Shown here: positions 42,736-53,341 of the stretch, piece by piece
How the letters are laid out: each line of letters begins with the position of its first letter
How positions within the stretch are numbered: position 1 is the first letter of the stretch
NCBI GenBank assembly: GCA_021432605.1
Contig: MU271150.1
Location: forward strand, 1,240,001 to 1,304,000
Direction of reading: 5' to 3'
DNA from: Coniochaeta sp. PMI_546
Lineage: Eukaryota; Ascomycota; Sordariomycetes; Coniochaetales; Coniochaetaceae
DNA length: 64,000 nucleotides
Notes under the pieces: generated by a model
Seen by the model: the letters and a program-made list of their open reading frames with translations, nothing else
Databases searched by the model: none
Told to the model about the DNA's origin: nothing
Made by a program: the position numbers and the translations under genes

Positions 42736-44805
42736 ATGGTTCCACGAGTCGAGCCTCCCCGCCGACCGGAACCAGCACCACGCTTATTCTCCAGGTTCTC
42801 GCAAGTCTCCAAGAAGTCATTCCGCTCCCATTCCTCGTCCTTCGAGGCGGATGACGAGCGATCGAGCAACGACGACAATATGAGTGAAACGAGCCTGGAC
42901 GAGGATGGGCGTGTTGCGCCAAGATACCTGGGCGAAGATACTCGCCCGACGAGTACGAAGGAGATTGCCGGATGGTATGCGTATGCCTTCGCCGCCGAAG
43001 TCTATGTAATATGTGGTCAGTTGGAGTGCTCTTGGAAGTGGTGTTCATGCAGGCGCATTTGACTGACATGACCGCTATAGGAATCGGTACGTGACGACGA
43101 TCAGTGCATACACTGGTGATCCAGACCTTACATTGTCGCAAGCATACGCGCAATAGAGCTGACGGGGGCCTCTCTACCAGGGTCGTTCATACCCATTCTC
43201 TTGGAAACCCTTGCGAGGGAAAATGGTGTTCTCCTGTCCGACCGGACGACGCCATGCGGATCGAGCTCCGACAAGAACGCCGGTGACGGCCAATGCATCG
43301 TCTACGTGTTAGGCATGGAGATCAATACGGCAAGCTTTGCCATGTACACTTTCAGCGTCAGTGTCTTCCTGCAGGCGCTCATCGTGGTGAGCATAAGCTG
43401 TGCGGCCGACCACGGCAACCTCAGGAAGAAAATGCTCCTAGCATTTGCCTGGATCGGCAGCGCGTCGGTCATGCTGTACATCTTGATCAGCAAGGATGTC
43501 TACGTCCTCGGGGCGCTGCTGGCCATCGTCTCGAACACGGCGTTTGGAGCTTCGTTTGTGCTTCTCAACTCCTTCCTTCCTCTGCTGGTGAGGAACCATC
43601 CGCTAGTGGAGTATGCGGATAAGGCTAGGGCGCAGCACCGTGACGCTTCGGTCGATGACGGCGAGAGCGAGCATTTGGTAGACTCTACCGTCGCCTTGCT
43701 CGCAGATGATGTACTCACTGGTCGCCCTCAGCTACAACGGATTCCCACGCACGAGGATGTCACATCCCTCGAGTTGACACTGTCTACTCAGATATCCTCC
43801 AAGGGCATTGGTATCGGCTACTTGGCTGGTCTCTTCCTGCAGATCGTGGCTATCTTGATCTTGGTCGCCATGAAGAACTCAGAGTGGTCGCTACGAATCG
43901 TGTTGTTTCTCATCGGCGCCTGGTGGGCCATATTTACCATTCCCGCCGCACTTTGGCTCCGACCGCGACCTGGGCCTCCTCTACCGGCGTCAAGCGCCAA
44001 AGGCAAAGCTTTGGCGTGGATTCATTACACTGTCTACGCGTGGAAGTCGCTATTTCGCACAATTCGCCTCGCACGGCAGCTCGTCGACATTGTGCTCTTC
44101 CTCGCTGGCTGGTTCCTCCTCTCCGACGCCATCGCGACAACATCCTCGACGGCCATCCTATTCGCCAAAACACAACTTCACATGAAGCCATGGGCGCTGG
44201 GCATGATCAACGTGATCTCCACAGCGGCAGGCGTCACCGGTGCCTTGTCGTGGGCCTTCATCTCGAAACAGCTCAACCTCAAGCCGCACCAGACGATCCT
44301 CGCGTGCATAGCCCTCTTCGAGCTCATTCCCATCTACGGGCTCCTGGGCTACCTACCTTTTGTCAGACAGTGGGGCGTCATCGGCCTCCAGCAGCCGTGG
44401 GAAATGTACCCCCTCGCTGCCGTCTACGGATTTGTCTTGGGCGGACTGAGCGGTTACTGCCGCTCGCTGTACGGCGAGTTGATACCGCCCGGCTCCGAGG
44501 CTGCTTTCTACGCCCTCTACGCTATCACGGACAAGGGCTCGAGCGTCTTCGGACCGGCTATTGTTGGGGCGATTATCGACGCCTCGGGTGAGATCCGGCC
44601 TGCTTTCTGGTTTTTGGGCGCGCTGGTGGGCTTGCCGGCGGTGTTTATCTGGTTTGTCAATGCGGATAGGGGCAAGAGGGAGGGAGAGAAGCTGGCTGAG
44701 CAGATTGAGGGTTGGAAGAGGGCTCGTGATGCAGAGCAGGCCGCCAGTGATTCGGAGGGCACGGGGATACTCGGTGCTTATGCCGAGGATCAGGATGCTG
44801 GTTGA
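42736..44805 (+). CDS. Vacuolar amino-acid effluxer Atg22
   Basis: Three exons (42736-43015, 43081-43086, 43181-44805) join in phase to 636 aa. Atg22 is an MFS-type vacuolar membrane protein that returns amino acids to the cytosol after autophagic breakdown. The family start is clear: STKEIAGWYAYAFAAEVYVI, then CGIGSFIPILLETLAREN, which appears only when a 6-nt exon (GAATCG) is spliced in. About eleven hydrophobic segments follow. The central loop (about 230-290) is hydrophilic, and the conserved second half includes RQLVDIVLFLAGWFLLSD, GGLSGYCRSLYGELIPPGSE and YAITDKGSSVFGP. Length matches fungal Atg22 (about 600). The N-terminus is Ser/Glu-rich and cytosolic. Confidence 0.94.
43081..43086 (+). 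other. 6-nt micro-exon of atg22
   Basis: Bases GAATCG lie between GCTATAG and GTACGT. Joined to exon 1 (ending TGT G) and exon 3 (starting GG TCG) they give C-G-I-G-S-F, restoring the family motif IGSFIPI. Skipping it would keep the frame but lose two residues (GI). Confidence 0.75.
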
Positions 44806-45717
44806 GATATCTTACGTCACTTGGACTTGACATGTTCTAACCTTGACTTTTCTGAGCATAGCGTTGGCGTTGAGAGCACATGCGAAAGGCACTTTGTAGT
44901 GCACTATTGGAATGTTTTTATTTGCTTGGTTCAGGAATGAGCAAGCCTTCTTCAGTGAAAAAAAAAAAAAAGACTCAGACAAAGCTGTCTACTACAAAAC
45001 CAACCTCTTCCGAGAATTTTGTCAAGAGTTGAAACAACTGTAACATCACCAGAACAGGACCAAGGTGAGTGAGGTAAGGTGAGGTGAGGAGATGTGAGGA
45101 GAGGAGAGGTGAGTGTTTGCTTGGTACGTACCTGATTGAGTGTCGCGCCTTCCCAGCCATCGGCAATTCCTGGGCGATTCCCAAGACCCCAGCATCACCC
45201 CGCTTCAGAAACCACGAAGAAAAAATCACGTGGCTGGGTACACTGCCAGCAGTCGACACCTCTTTTCTTCCCAGCTTTAGCTTTCTCTGGTGGCTGAACG
45301 CGCTTTCGGGGGAGACTTTATCGCAATCATCACTCTTTGCGACAGCATCGCTCTGTCGCCATTGATTGCGCAGGACATCTCCATCTGCTGGACTCTTCAT
45401 CTAGGGATTTCGCCCTACATTTTGATCTGGTTTGCCTCCAGCAGATGTGTACCCTAGCGTTTGCGGTCAGAGCATACCCAAGACACGAAAGACCGTTTGT
45501 TGCCCAGCCACCGCGAGTTCGCGACGTGCTCTTCACTTCCGAACTGCAACTCGGAGTCGACGAATTCCACCGCTGACGCTCCTTCACGCTCTCCATTCTT
45601 TTGCTCAGCTGAAGCTTCGTTCGGAAACAGACTTGTTGGCTGACCGATCATCTTCCTTATCTAAACTTACGCGCCGTCACCGCATCTGATCCGCTCGTCC
45701 ATCCAACTTCCATCACC
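44806..45717. other. Intergenic region with A tract and GTGAG-rich tract
   Basis: About 910 bases between atg22 and the BAH-PHD gene. A run of about 14 A is at 44958-44971. A purine-rich tract of GTGAG-like units lies at 45063-45113. Later bases are pyrimidine-rich leader. No gene is supported. Confidence 0.5.
45063..45113 (+). repeat. GTGAG/GGAGA purine tract
   Basis: Imperfect repeats of GTGAG and GAGGA, nearly pure purine plus T, as in a decayed microsatellite. Confidence 0.6.
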
Positions 45718-47258
45718 ATGTCTACGCGCAAGAGGCCAAGGCAGTCCGAACCTGTCGAGCAGGCTGCGGATAACAAGGCAGAATGTCCGTTTACCGCCGT
45801 CGTAGTTGATCCCAAAGAGAAGGAACAGAAGAATAAAAAGCGGCGAAGGACTGCTGGGAGCGAAGAAGAGCACACCAAGATATCTGTACAACCTTCGCCG
45901 TTCTCGCCATCGGGCACCTTTAAAACACACGCAACTATGGACGTTCATTACAAGGTTGAGCCTGCAAAGAGATGGACCGACATGACACGCTACAACAGCT
46001 TTGTCCGTAAGTTGCGACCGTCTCGGTTGTCCTACCGTTTGCCCATCCACATGCGCTCATGCTAACCTGCCGTCTCTCGCCCCCCAGTTAATAACACGAA
46101 GTATTTCAGTGAGGGCTTTATCTTCGTGGCCAATGATGCGAGCATCGAGAGGCAGAAGAACCTTGCAAATGCTGAAGGAAAGAAGCCACCTCCCCTCGAG
46201 CGGTCGGCCGACGACTGGGTTGCCCGCATTCTCGAGATTCGCGCCAGCGACGAGCACCACGTCTACGCCCGCGTCTTCTGGATGTACTGGCCAGATGAGC
46301 TGCCGAAGAACACTCGCGACGGCAACAAGCTTGTCAAAGGGCGCCAGCCATACCATGGCTCCCGGGAGCTGATCGCCTCGAATCATAGTATGTATTTCCT
46401 TCTACCACTCTTGGCGGATTTTCTTGATTGGACCTGTCTCTGACCATTTTCTCAACAGTGGACATCATCAATGTTGTCAGCGTTACCAGTCAGGCCGCAG
46501 TCAATCATTGGCTCGAGGAAAACGATGCAGAGATACAAGAGAACTTGTATTGGCGCCAGGCCCTCGATATCAGGACATTCGAGCTCTCGGTATGTTACAG
46601 ACACTTTTCTATTGATATCTCTCCTGACTTGCGCTGACCATGATCCCCATTGCAGTCCCTTCTACCCATCTGCAAGTGCAACCGACCGGGGAATCCGGAC
46701 GAGGTTCTCATTGGATGCAGCACACCCGAGTGCAACAAATGGATGCACAAGCCGTGCATCAAGCACGACGCCCTGATGCGCACCTACAAAGAGCTAGGAA
46801 CCGATAAGCCACACGTATCTCCTGAGTCGAAGGACAAGCCTCCGGTGAAGGAGGAGGTCCAGCGACCTCTAAGCCCCACCGAGACAGGTGCAGCAGGATT
46901 GGCACAAGACTCTATCGGAGTCGTGTCCTCGGGCACCAAGGACAATGTCGATGTGAGCGGCTCGAATGATGACGCGCCCGCTACCGGGAAGAAGACCGCG
47001 GAGACTGAGAAGAGCGGCTCCGAGACTCCCGTGCCAGGCTCTGCCCGTCGGGTTGGACGGCCGAAGAAACATGCCGAGGTAAATGGCGATGCCAAGCCCA
47101 GCGATAAGCCTTACGAAGGTCTCTTCGACGTTGAGATTCGTGTCGATATCAATCCTCCCCAGCTCCTCTTCACCGACCTTCGTGAGAATGTCAAGGATGG
47201 GGACAAGGAGTGGAGTGAGCCCATCATGTGTCTCTGCTGTGGAAATCAGTGCATATAG
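45718..47258 (+). CDS. BAH-PHD chromatin reader (candidate EPR-1-type H3K27me3 reader)
   Basis: Four exons (45718-46006, 46088-46387, 46459-46589, 46656-47258) join to 440 aa. A basic start (KNKKRRRT) is followed by a BAH domain (about 75-235; WVARILEIRA, VYARVFWMYWPDEL, HMDIINVVSV), then a PHD finger: CKCNRPGNPDEV, IGCSTPEC, WMHKPC. The last PHD ligand pair is CLCC at the far end, after a disordered stretch of about 170 residues with an AT-hook-like core (RRVGRPKKH). Neurospora EPR-1 and plant EBS/SHL combine BAH and PHD and read H3K27me3 for facultative silencing; assignment here is inference from architecture. Stop TAG at 47256, after GNQCI; an open frame follows in the same phase. Confidence 0.85.
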
Positions 47259-47261
47259 GAA

Positions 47262-47819
47262 ATGGACGATGACAGCGTTGATCCTGAGCTGGAAGTGCAT
47301 GGGGAGAAGGAGGAAGACGACGACGACACTATCACTGTCGGAGTTAAAGGTGCGAGGCGGAGCATTGTGACCGGGCAGATTGTGGACAAGGCGGCTGCGA
47401 AGAAGGAGGTCTTGCTGGCGCCACCGGTAAAGATGCCACTAGAAATGTATACATTGGGAAACAAGAAAATGGAGACGACACCGACGACACAGCCGGCGGA
47501 GAAGCTTGTGGAGCAGCAAGCGGCAGCGAATGAGATGAAGGTGAAGACACCCACCAGGCCTCTGAAGCTGAGCGCAAAAGATCTAGGGTCGAAAGGCACA
47601 TTATCGGAGGAACCTAGGGGAAGGCCACCATTGGCGCAACAGACACGGGTCAAGCAGGCGCCTACGAGGCAGACACCAGCTAAACAGATATTGGCTCAGC
47701 ACACGCCGGACCAGCAGACTCCTCCCCGTCGAACACCAGCCAAACAGACTCCCGCGCAGGGTACACCTACCAGGGCACGTGTCAGGAAGAAGCCACCTGG
47801 ATCAAAAGACGTCGAGTAG
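47262..47819 (+). CDS. Coding-like downstream ORF in frame with the BAH-PHD gene
   Basis: ATG starts three bases after the BAH-PHD stop codon, in the same frame, and the ORF runs 185 codons to TAG. Third positions are GC-rich, so it looks translated. The protein starts very acidic (EEDDDDT) and becomes basic, with a repeat-like Thr-Pro-Gln region (RQTPAKQ, QQTPPRRTPAKQTPAQ) and a final basic patch (RARVRKKPPGSK). No domain is recognised. It could be a C-terminal extension lost through a nonsense change, a read-through product or a separate gene without its own visible promoter. I did not join it to the BAH-PHD protein because the zinc-ligand pair CLCC just before the stop looks like a natural end. 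Confidence 0.4.
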   Translation: MDDDSVDPELEVHGEKEEDDDDTITVGVKGARRSIVTGQIVDKAAAKKEVLLAPPVKMPLEMYTLGNKKMETTPTTQPAEKLVEQQAAANEMKVKTPTRPLKLSAKDLGSKGTLSEEPRGRPPLAQQTRVKQAPTRQTPAKQILAQHTPDQQTPPRRTPAKQTPAQGTPTRARVRKKPPGSKDVE

Positions 47820-48370
47820 TCAGTAGTCGTTGGCCTGTCGCGGGTAGTCACTTCCTATGGCATTTTGACGTGCGCCGCAGTAGACGCTTTTGTCTACAGC
47901 TCGTGGTTCTGGAAACGGCCTGAGTTTCACTATTTTCTTATATTTGGGACTCGCAAAAAGTGCGAATGCTTCTTCTTTTTCATAGCTAGAGGTCACGGCT
48001 TCAGTTTCTTTGTCGAGGCCGGCGGTGGCATCTGGGGGTTCGAGGAGCTGCTGTGACGTGGCAGTCAAGACGTTGGCTAGCTTTGTTGTTGGCTTGTATG
48101 GCTTTTTGAATCGGAGTATTGGAGCCACATGTTACATATATTTTTAACGCCTTACTTCTTCTGTGTACGTATTCCATTGTGTCGACCGCAGGCTCTGACG
48201 TTTCAGAATTGTCTCGAGCCTTTTGAAGAATGAAGACCACAGTATAGTACCCAAGAAGTCACAGCACAGGAACAAGAACCATGCACACATTGTTGGACGC
48301 CTCCGTTCGTATGATCTAGAGCCCACAAATAGTCGTACATAAGCCAGTCTTTGCTCCATAGCCTTCCATA
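47820..48370. other. Convergent 3' region before alg12
   Basis: About 550 bases. A minus-strand frame (47820-48128) is open, but has no ATG, follows a stop immediately, and has weak coding bias, so it is not called. Confidence 0.45.
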
Positions 48371-50235
48371 TCAAGACTGCACTCCCTGTCCACGCCCTCT
48401 ACCACCCTTCACCCTCCTCAGGATGTGTATCTTGGGCGCCATCCGAGGGCCAACCCACCAACCGCCCGTGACAGTTCTCAATTTATCCCTCAGAGCAGCT
48501 ACCCGCGCACCCTTCCCAACAACCTTCCGCTTATCCTGTGCCTTCTCGACATCATCACCCATCCCGGGCTGAAGTATCTCGACACCCGCATACCCCTCCA
48601 CAACAGCGACCTCGTCCCACTCTCCGCCTTTCACGGTCATCGGGTCCTCAGCCAGGACATAATCAAACTGCAGCCAGAAGCTGGGATCAGCCAGACGCGC
48701 GGGATCCTCGGTCTTGTCGAGCACGATCCGCCGGGGATTCGAATCGCGCTGCTTGCCGCTCTCGATGAGCGTCTCGCTTCTCCCGGGCGTGCCGCTCGAA
48801 GTGCCGAACAGTGTGACGCCCGTCATGCACGAGAGGACGTCTGCGTGGACGTGGACCTCCCGCGGCTGCTCGGGTTCGTAGCCGGGCGTCCCCGACGCGG
48901 GTGTGCCCTCGAATTGCCAGCGGAGGTGGGCTAGGGCTTCGCCGCCCGGGTAGTTGAGGGAGGATATGTAGGACATTGCTATGCTTGCCGCGAAGGAGGC
49001 GAGGACCGAGACGACGAGCAGGATGGAGGTCAGACGGAGGAGGAGGGTCTTGTTCCGTCGGGTGTAGATGTGGTTCGCCCCCAGCGCCGCGGCGGCGGTG
49101 AGGGGCGGCACGACGTAGAAGATGAAGCGGGCTTCCTTGTGCGGCTGGAGGGAGTAGATCGCCACGAAGAGGAGGGGAGGGATGGTGAGCAGTCTAGCTG
49201 AACTAGATGTCGAGACTTGACGCCATGCCGTGGGGATCAAGAGGAGATATACGAGGGGGTTGAGTAGCAGGCGCGGCAGTGCGGAGGTGAAGTAGTAGTG
49301 CCACGGCGAGACTCCCCAGGCCGAGGAGGATCCCAGCACTGCGTTGTAGTAAAAGCCCCAGAGCTCAGGCCACAGGGGTTTCTGCCAGAAGTAGGAGTCT
49401 AAGGGGACCGAGATCAGGAGCGCCATGGGGAAGGAAACTAGGAAGGCAGACGTGAGGACCTCAAGGGAAGTGAAGGGGACGGCGATGAGGTAAACTGCGA
49501 GGGTAAAGAGGAGAATGGCGACCTCGGAGCGGAATATTACTGCTGCGAAGACGAGGAGGGAGACAGCTAGGCGTTGCCGGCCAAATATGCCGTATGGGTC
49601 ACGGATGCGGTCAGAAGCTGAGCGTGAGAGGATCTGGGCGTAGGCGAGCGTTGCTGGGCATGGTTAGCTTCGTCCCCGCTCGGTGATGTCGAAGGAGAAC
49701 TTACTCAGTCCGAAAGCGAACATGTTGGGTAGAGTTCGCGAGGCATAGAACATGACGTGAAATTGGCTAGCTTGAAGTAGGGTGAACCATCTTGCTGCCG
49801 ATCGGCCGTGTGCTCTCTGAATATTCCACTTCAGAGCCGAGAGGGCGTAGGCGTTAAAGAGGCCGAGCATGAGTCGGACGATCGTCTGGGCATGCTTGAA
49901 GCCTAGGAGAGTAATGACTGGTTGACTGATCCCGGCGAGAATTACGGGTCCTACAAATGTCCTAGGAACAGCACCCGGGAACGTGAAGTGGTCGTAAGCG
50001 CTGCTCAGCTTCTCGTATACGTTGGAGGTTGGCGTGCCGTAGACGAGCACATCGTGGGTCGCTTGGATGTTGAAGGACTCTTCAACCTTGGTATATGGGG
50101 CGACCAGAAGATGAAAGACAATGAGAGCTGGAAACAGCAAAGATAACGCCCTGTCTAGAGAGTCGTTAATTTTAGCAGGCTTTTCTTGGACAATAGCATA
50201 GTGTCTGGGAGCTTACCGACGAGATTCATGTCCAT
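48371..50235 (-). CDS. Dol-P-Man:Man7GlcNAc2-PP-Dol alpha-1,6-mannosyltransferase Alg12
   Basis: Three exons (50235-50217, 50154-49705, 49653-48371) join to 583 aa; the first has only 19 nt. Alg12 is an ER multi-pass GT22-family enzyme that adds the eighth mannose to the lipid-linked oligosaccharide for N-glycosylation. Exon 1 gives MDMNLV, followed by DRALSLLFPALIVFHLL. GT22 marks are TKVEESFNIQATHD in the first lumenal loop (acidic catalytic pair) and the conserved QPHKEARFIFYVVP late in the protein. Eight or more hydrophobic segments lie between; PLDSYFWQKPLWPEL is another family block. The C-terminal 150 residues are lumenal and hydrophilic. All introns have good sites. It diverges from cap2. 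Confidence 0.94.
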
Positions 50236-50661
50236 CTTGAACTTGATGAACTAAACAGTGTACGTCTCAAGTCTATAAGAACAGCGGATAAACCATAATC
50301 GTCCTATGTGCCTTATGTAAACTGAATGAAGAGACTTCCAAACGGTAGAGTTAGATTCAGGAATGAGCGTTGAGAAACCAATTGTTGTTATAGATCTGAT
50401 CTCACTGAAGCTGGAGATGTTGATGGTACGAAGGTACTTTGAAGCTCTAGCTTTAGCAGCGTGAGCTTGACACGAAAGCCGGATATAAGTGCACGGACCC
50501 CCCTTTTACCTCGAGATGGGATATCTAGTCTAGTGCCCCAAGTCCAACCGCGGGACCCCGCCATCACTGACGTGCAACCACATCTGAAGCTATCCAGACA
50601 ACTTTTGATCGCTCTCCCCATCCTACCCTAACAGCCTTTTGTACACCGTTATTTGGCCAAG
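50236..50661. promoter_or_regulatory. Shared divergent promoter region (alg12 / cap2)
   Basis: 426 bases between the two start codons must hold both promoters. No TATA box is evident, in keeping with two housekeeping genes. Confidence 0.5.
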
Positions 50662-51694
50662 ATGGCGGATCCTTTTGATTCGGCTCTGTAAGTAATGCAC
50701 GCGAGGTTGTGTGTGACCTCCTCTTGCTAATCAACACAGCGACCTCCTCCGCCGCCTCAACCCGAAACACACCTCCGACCATCTGAACAACCTCATCACC
50801 CTCGCTCCAGACCTAGCCGAAGACCTCCTCTCCTCCGTGGATCAGCCACTCACAGTAAAGCGATGCAAGCAGTCGGGTCGCGACTACCTGCTCTGCGACT
50901 ACAACCGTGACGGAGACTCGTACCGCTCGCCGTGGAGCAACCAGTTCGATCCCCCGCTGGACGAGGGCGGCGCTGGCGGTGTGGGTGCCGGGGGGAGTGA
51001 AGGTGCCGGTGAGGGCGCTATACCCGGCGAGCGGGTGCGCAAGATGGAGATCAAGGCCAACGAGGCGTTTGATATTTACCGCGAGCTATACTACGAGGGC
51101 GGCGTGTCGTCGGTGTACTTTTGGAATCTGGACGATGGATTTGCGGGTGTTGTGCTTTTAAAGAAATGTGAGTTCCCTCGGCTCAGTACGTGGTCTTTTA
51201 TGCGAAGAGATGTTGACGTAGAGTAACAGCTGCACCCCAAGGCGGAAGCAGTCAGGGTGTATGGGACTCGATCCACGTCTTCGAGGCCAGCGAGCGGGGC
51301 CGGACGACCAACTACCGCCTCACATCGACCGTCATCCTCAGCCTGTCATCGTCGAACAACACTCTTGGCGAGATGGATCTCAGCGGCAACATGACGCGCC
51401 AGATCGAGCAGGACCTCCCCGTCGAGACAGACGAGAGCCACATCGCCAACATTGGCCGGCTCGTGGAGGACATGGAACTGAAAATGAGGAACCTGCTGCA
51501 GGAGGTCTACTTTGGCAAGGCGAAGGACGTTGTTGGTGACTTGCGGACGATTGGTAGCTTGAGTGAGGGACACAGGGACCGGGAGACACATAGAGGTATC
51601 ATCAGCAGTATGAGCAGGTGAGGCGCTACGCTGGGTGGCACCGATCAGATAAGTGAGCGTGGACATGACGGCTGGTAGGCGTCAGCAGTGTTAA
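50662..51694 (+). CDS. F-actin-capping protein subunit beta
   Basis: Four exons (50662-50687, 50740-51167, 51230-51617, 51679-51694) join to 285 aa. With the alpha subunit it caps barbed ends of actin filaments at cortical patches and septa. The beta-subunit signature [16 protein letters not shown] is intact. [14 protein letters not shown] opens the protein, [17 protein letters not shown] and [13 protein letters not shown] follow, and [18 protein letters not shown] lies near the end. A Gly-rich insert of about 25 residues follows the signature. Without the last intron the reading ends SSMSR; with it, a 16-nt exon adds RRQQC in place of R, like the C-terminus of animal CapZ-beta, so I chose the spliced form. 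Confidence 0.93.
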
Positions 51695-53341
51695 TGGGTG
51701 AGTGGCAAGTCATACCGAGGGCAAGCATCCTTTGGATGTTCTTCAAAAGGTCTTATTGGCGCGCAATGCTTTAGTCTCCTACTGCGAAGCTGCTGTACAA
51801 GATGAAACCTCGAGGTTGCCGGTCCTGCTCTGGAGCTCCAGTATCTGGTGCCATCGAGGCGTTTCGAGGGCAAGCATGACTACGAAGGTTTTGTTACATA
51901 TTGTATATAGACCAACAGTGGTGGTTGAGTCTGATAATGGCGACCTGTGTTGTCTTTTGACACTGGCCAAGAGCCGAATACATGCAATGGTTCACAAACT
52001 GTGCTTCCTCTTGACGATTCTGCACATTGGCAGATGCTCGCTTACGCTACAAGTATACACAGTACAGTCAGTTTCAAGGCGAAGATAGATCAACAAGAGA
52101 ATGGTCCCCAGTCTCGGAGGTTTCAGCTTCGAGCATAGCGAGGGCCACCGTGACATCGTCACATCTTGCTTCGAGTGCCACGTTTCTCATCTACCCATGT
52201 TATTCTCTTTACTCAACCATGGGTGTTCCTTGGAACGTAGCCCTCGGGAGGCCCGCCCTCGGAAGATCGCTAGCGGGCGGAACCGCTATACCACACGCTA
52301 ACCACGACAGCGCTTCATTGACATCTCGAATCTGGAACTAACGTCACCTCAAGCAGTGCCGGGAGCCACTTCTCCTTTTTCACAAGCAGATTATCATCAA
52401 ACTGTTCGGCTGTTTCGAGACACGTTTGAATTTTCACCTCCTGCGTCCATGGTGGTCAGACAACATCGACTCGATTCCGACGGGACTACGAGTGTGTGGT
52501 ACGCCAAGGGACGCAAGGGATGGCCTTGCAGCTGCATCGAAGCCTTCTTTCGTCAGATCTCCTGAGTTCTTGCATCCTTCTAGGCTTTCTAGCGCACTTC
52601 CACGCGCTAAGCTGCCAAAGGTTGGACGGCGGTTCGAAGCGAGCCCGGTTCCGCTTTTTGCTTTAATTTCTACCCGAATTGATTTGACATTGATGATCTC
52701 GCTCAGGAGCCGCATTCCCTAAATCGTGTGCTTTTCTGGCAAATCTTCCATCCTCGGACCTCAGGAGGGCTTGGTGGCTGAGAAAGAAAAAAAAACGTGA
52801 CAGATGAGCAGGTGCGCTAGAGCCTCTTGCTCATTTCGGGTCTGATTCATGCTTAGTGATGCTCCTCGTCTCCGAGCCTCTGCAGTGGCTTTGACGATCT
52901 GAAAAGCAACTTTTCCACCGTCAGATGACAAGAGCAATTCGAAAAGGATCCCCCCTTTTACTGGCACTAATCACGAGGGGGAAAACACAGAGAGTAATAG
53001 CGCCTTCTTATAAGCCCCCGAGTTCACGTCTCTAGATGATAATCGCAGACCCCGCGCACTGCCCTTGTCAAGTTGCCCAAAAGGCGTTCCATCGGCCAAC
53101 CCAGCGACCAGACACCGTCGCAAATTACCCCTCCGTCATTTGATCTGATCTACCCTGCTCTCTGTTTCCAGTCCGGCTTGCGGATACGGTCCGAAACCAA
53201 CTTCACTTTTCTCAACTTTGCTTTCTTTGATACCCCTCGTCTATTTTTCTTATTTCTCCCCTGATTGTTTGCTTGGTGTGGTGCCGACTCCCTCCTTTAA
53301 GTGAGTGATCTAGTCCGATCATCCATTATACATCACACATC
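51695..53341. other. Intergenic, no supported gene
   Basis: About 1.6 kb between two plus-strand genes. Frames are short and lack features. The last 200 bases are pyrimidine-rich leader of the next gene. Confidence 0.45.

Noticed and set aside
47190-47258. A 69-nt in-phase intron ending at the BAH-PHD stop codon
   Set aside because: The donor GTCAAG is poor, no branch site is seen, and removal would delete the CLCC pair that looks like the last PHD zinc ligands.
47820-48128. 102-codon minus-strand frame between the BAH-PHD locus and alg12
   Set aside because: No ATG, a stop codon lies immediately upstream with no acceptor between, and coding bias is weak.
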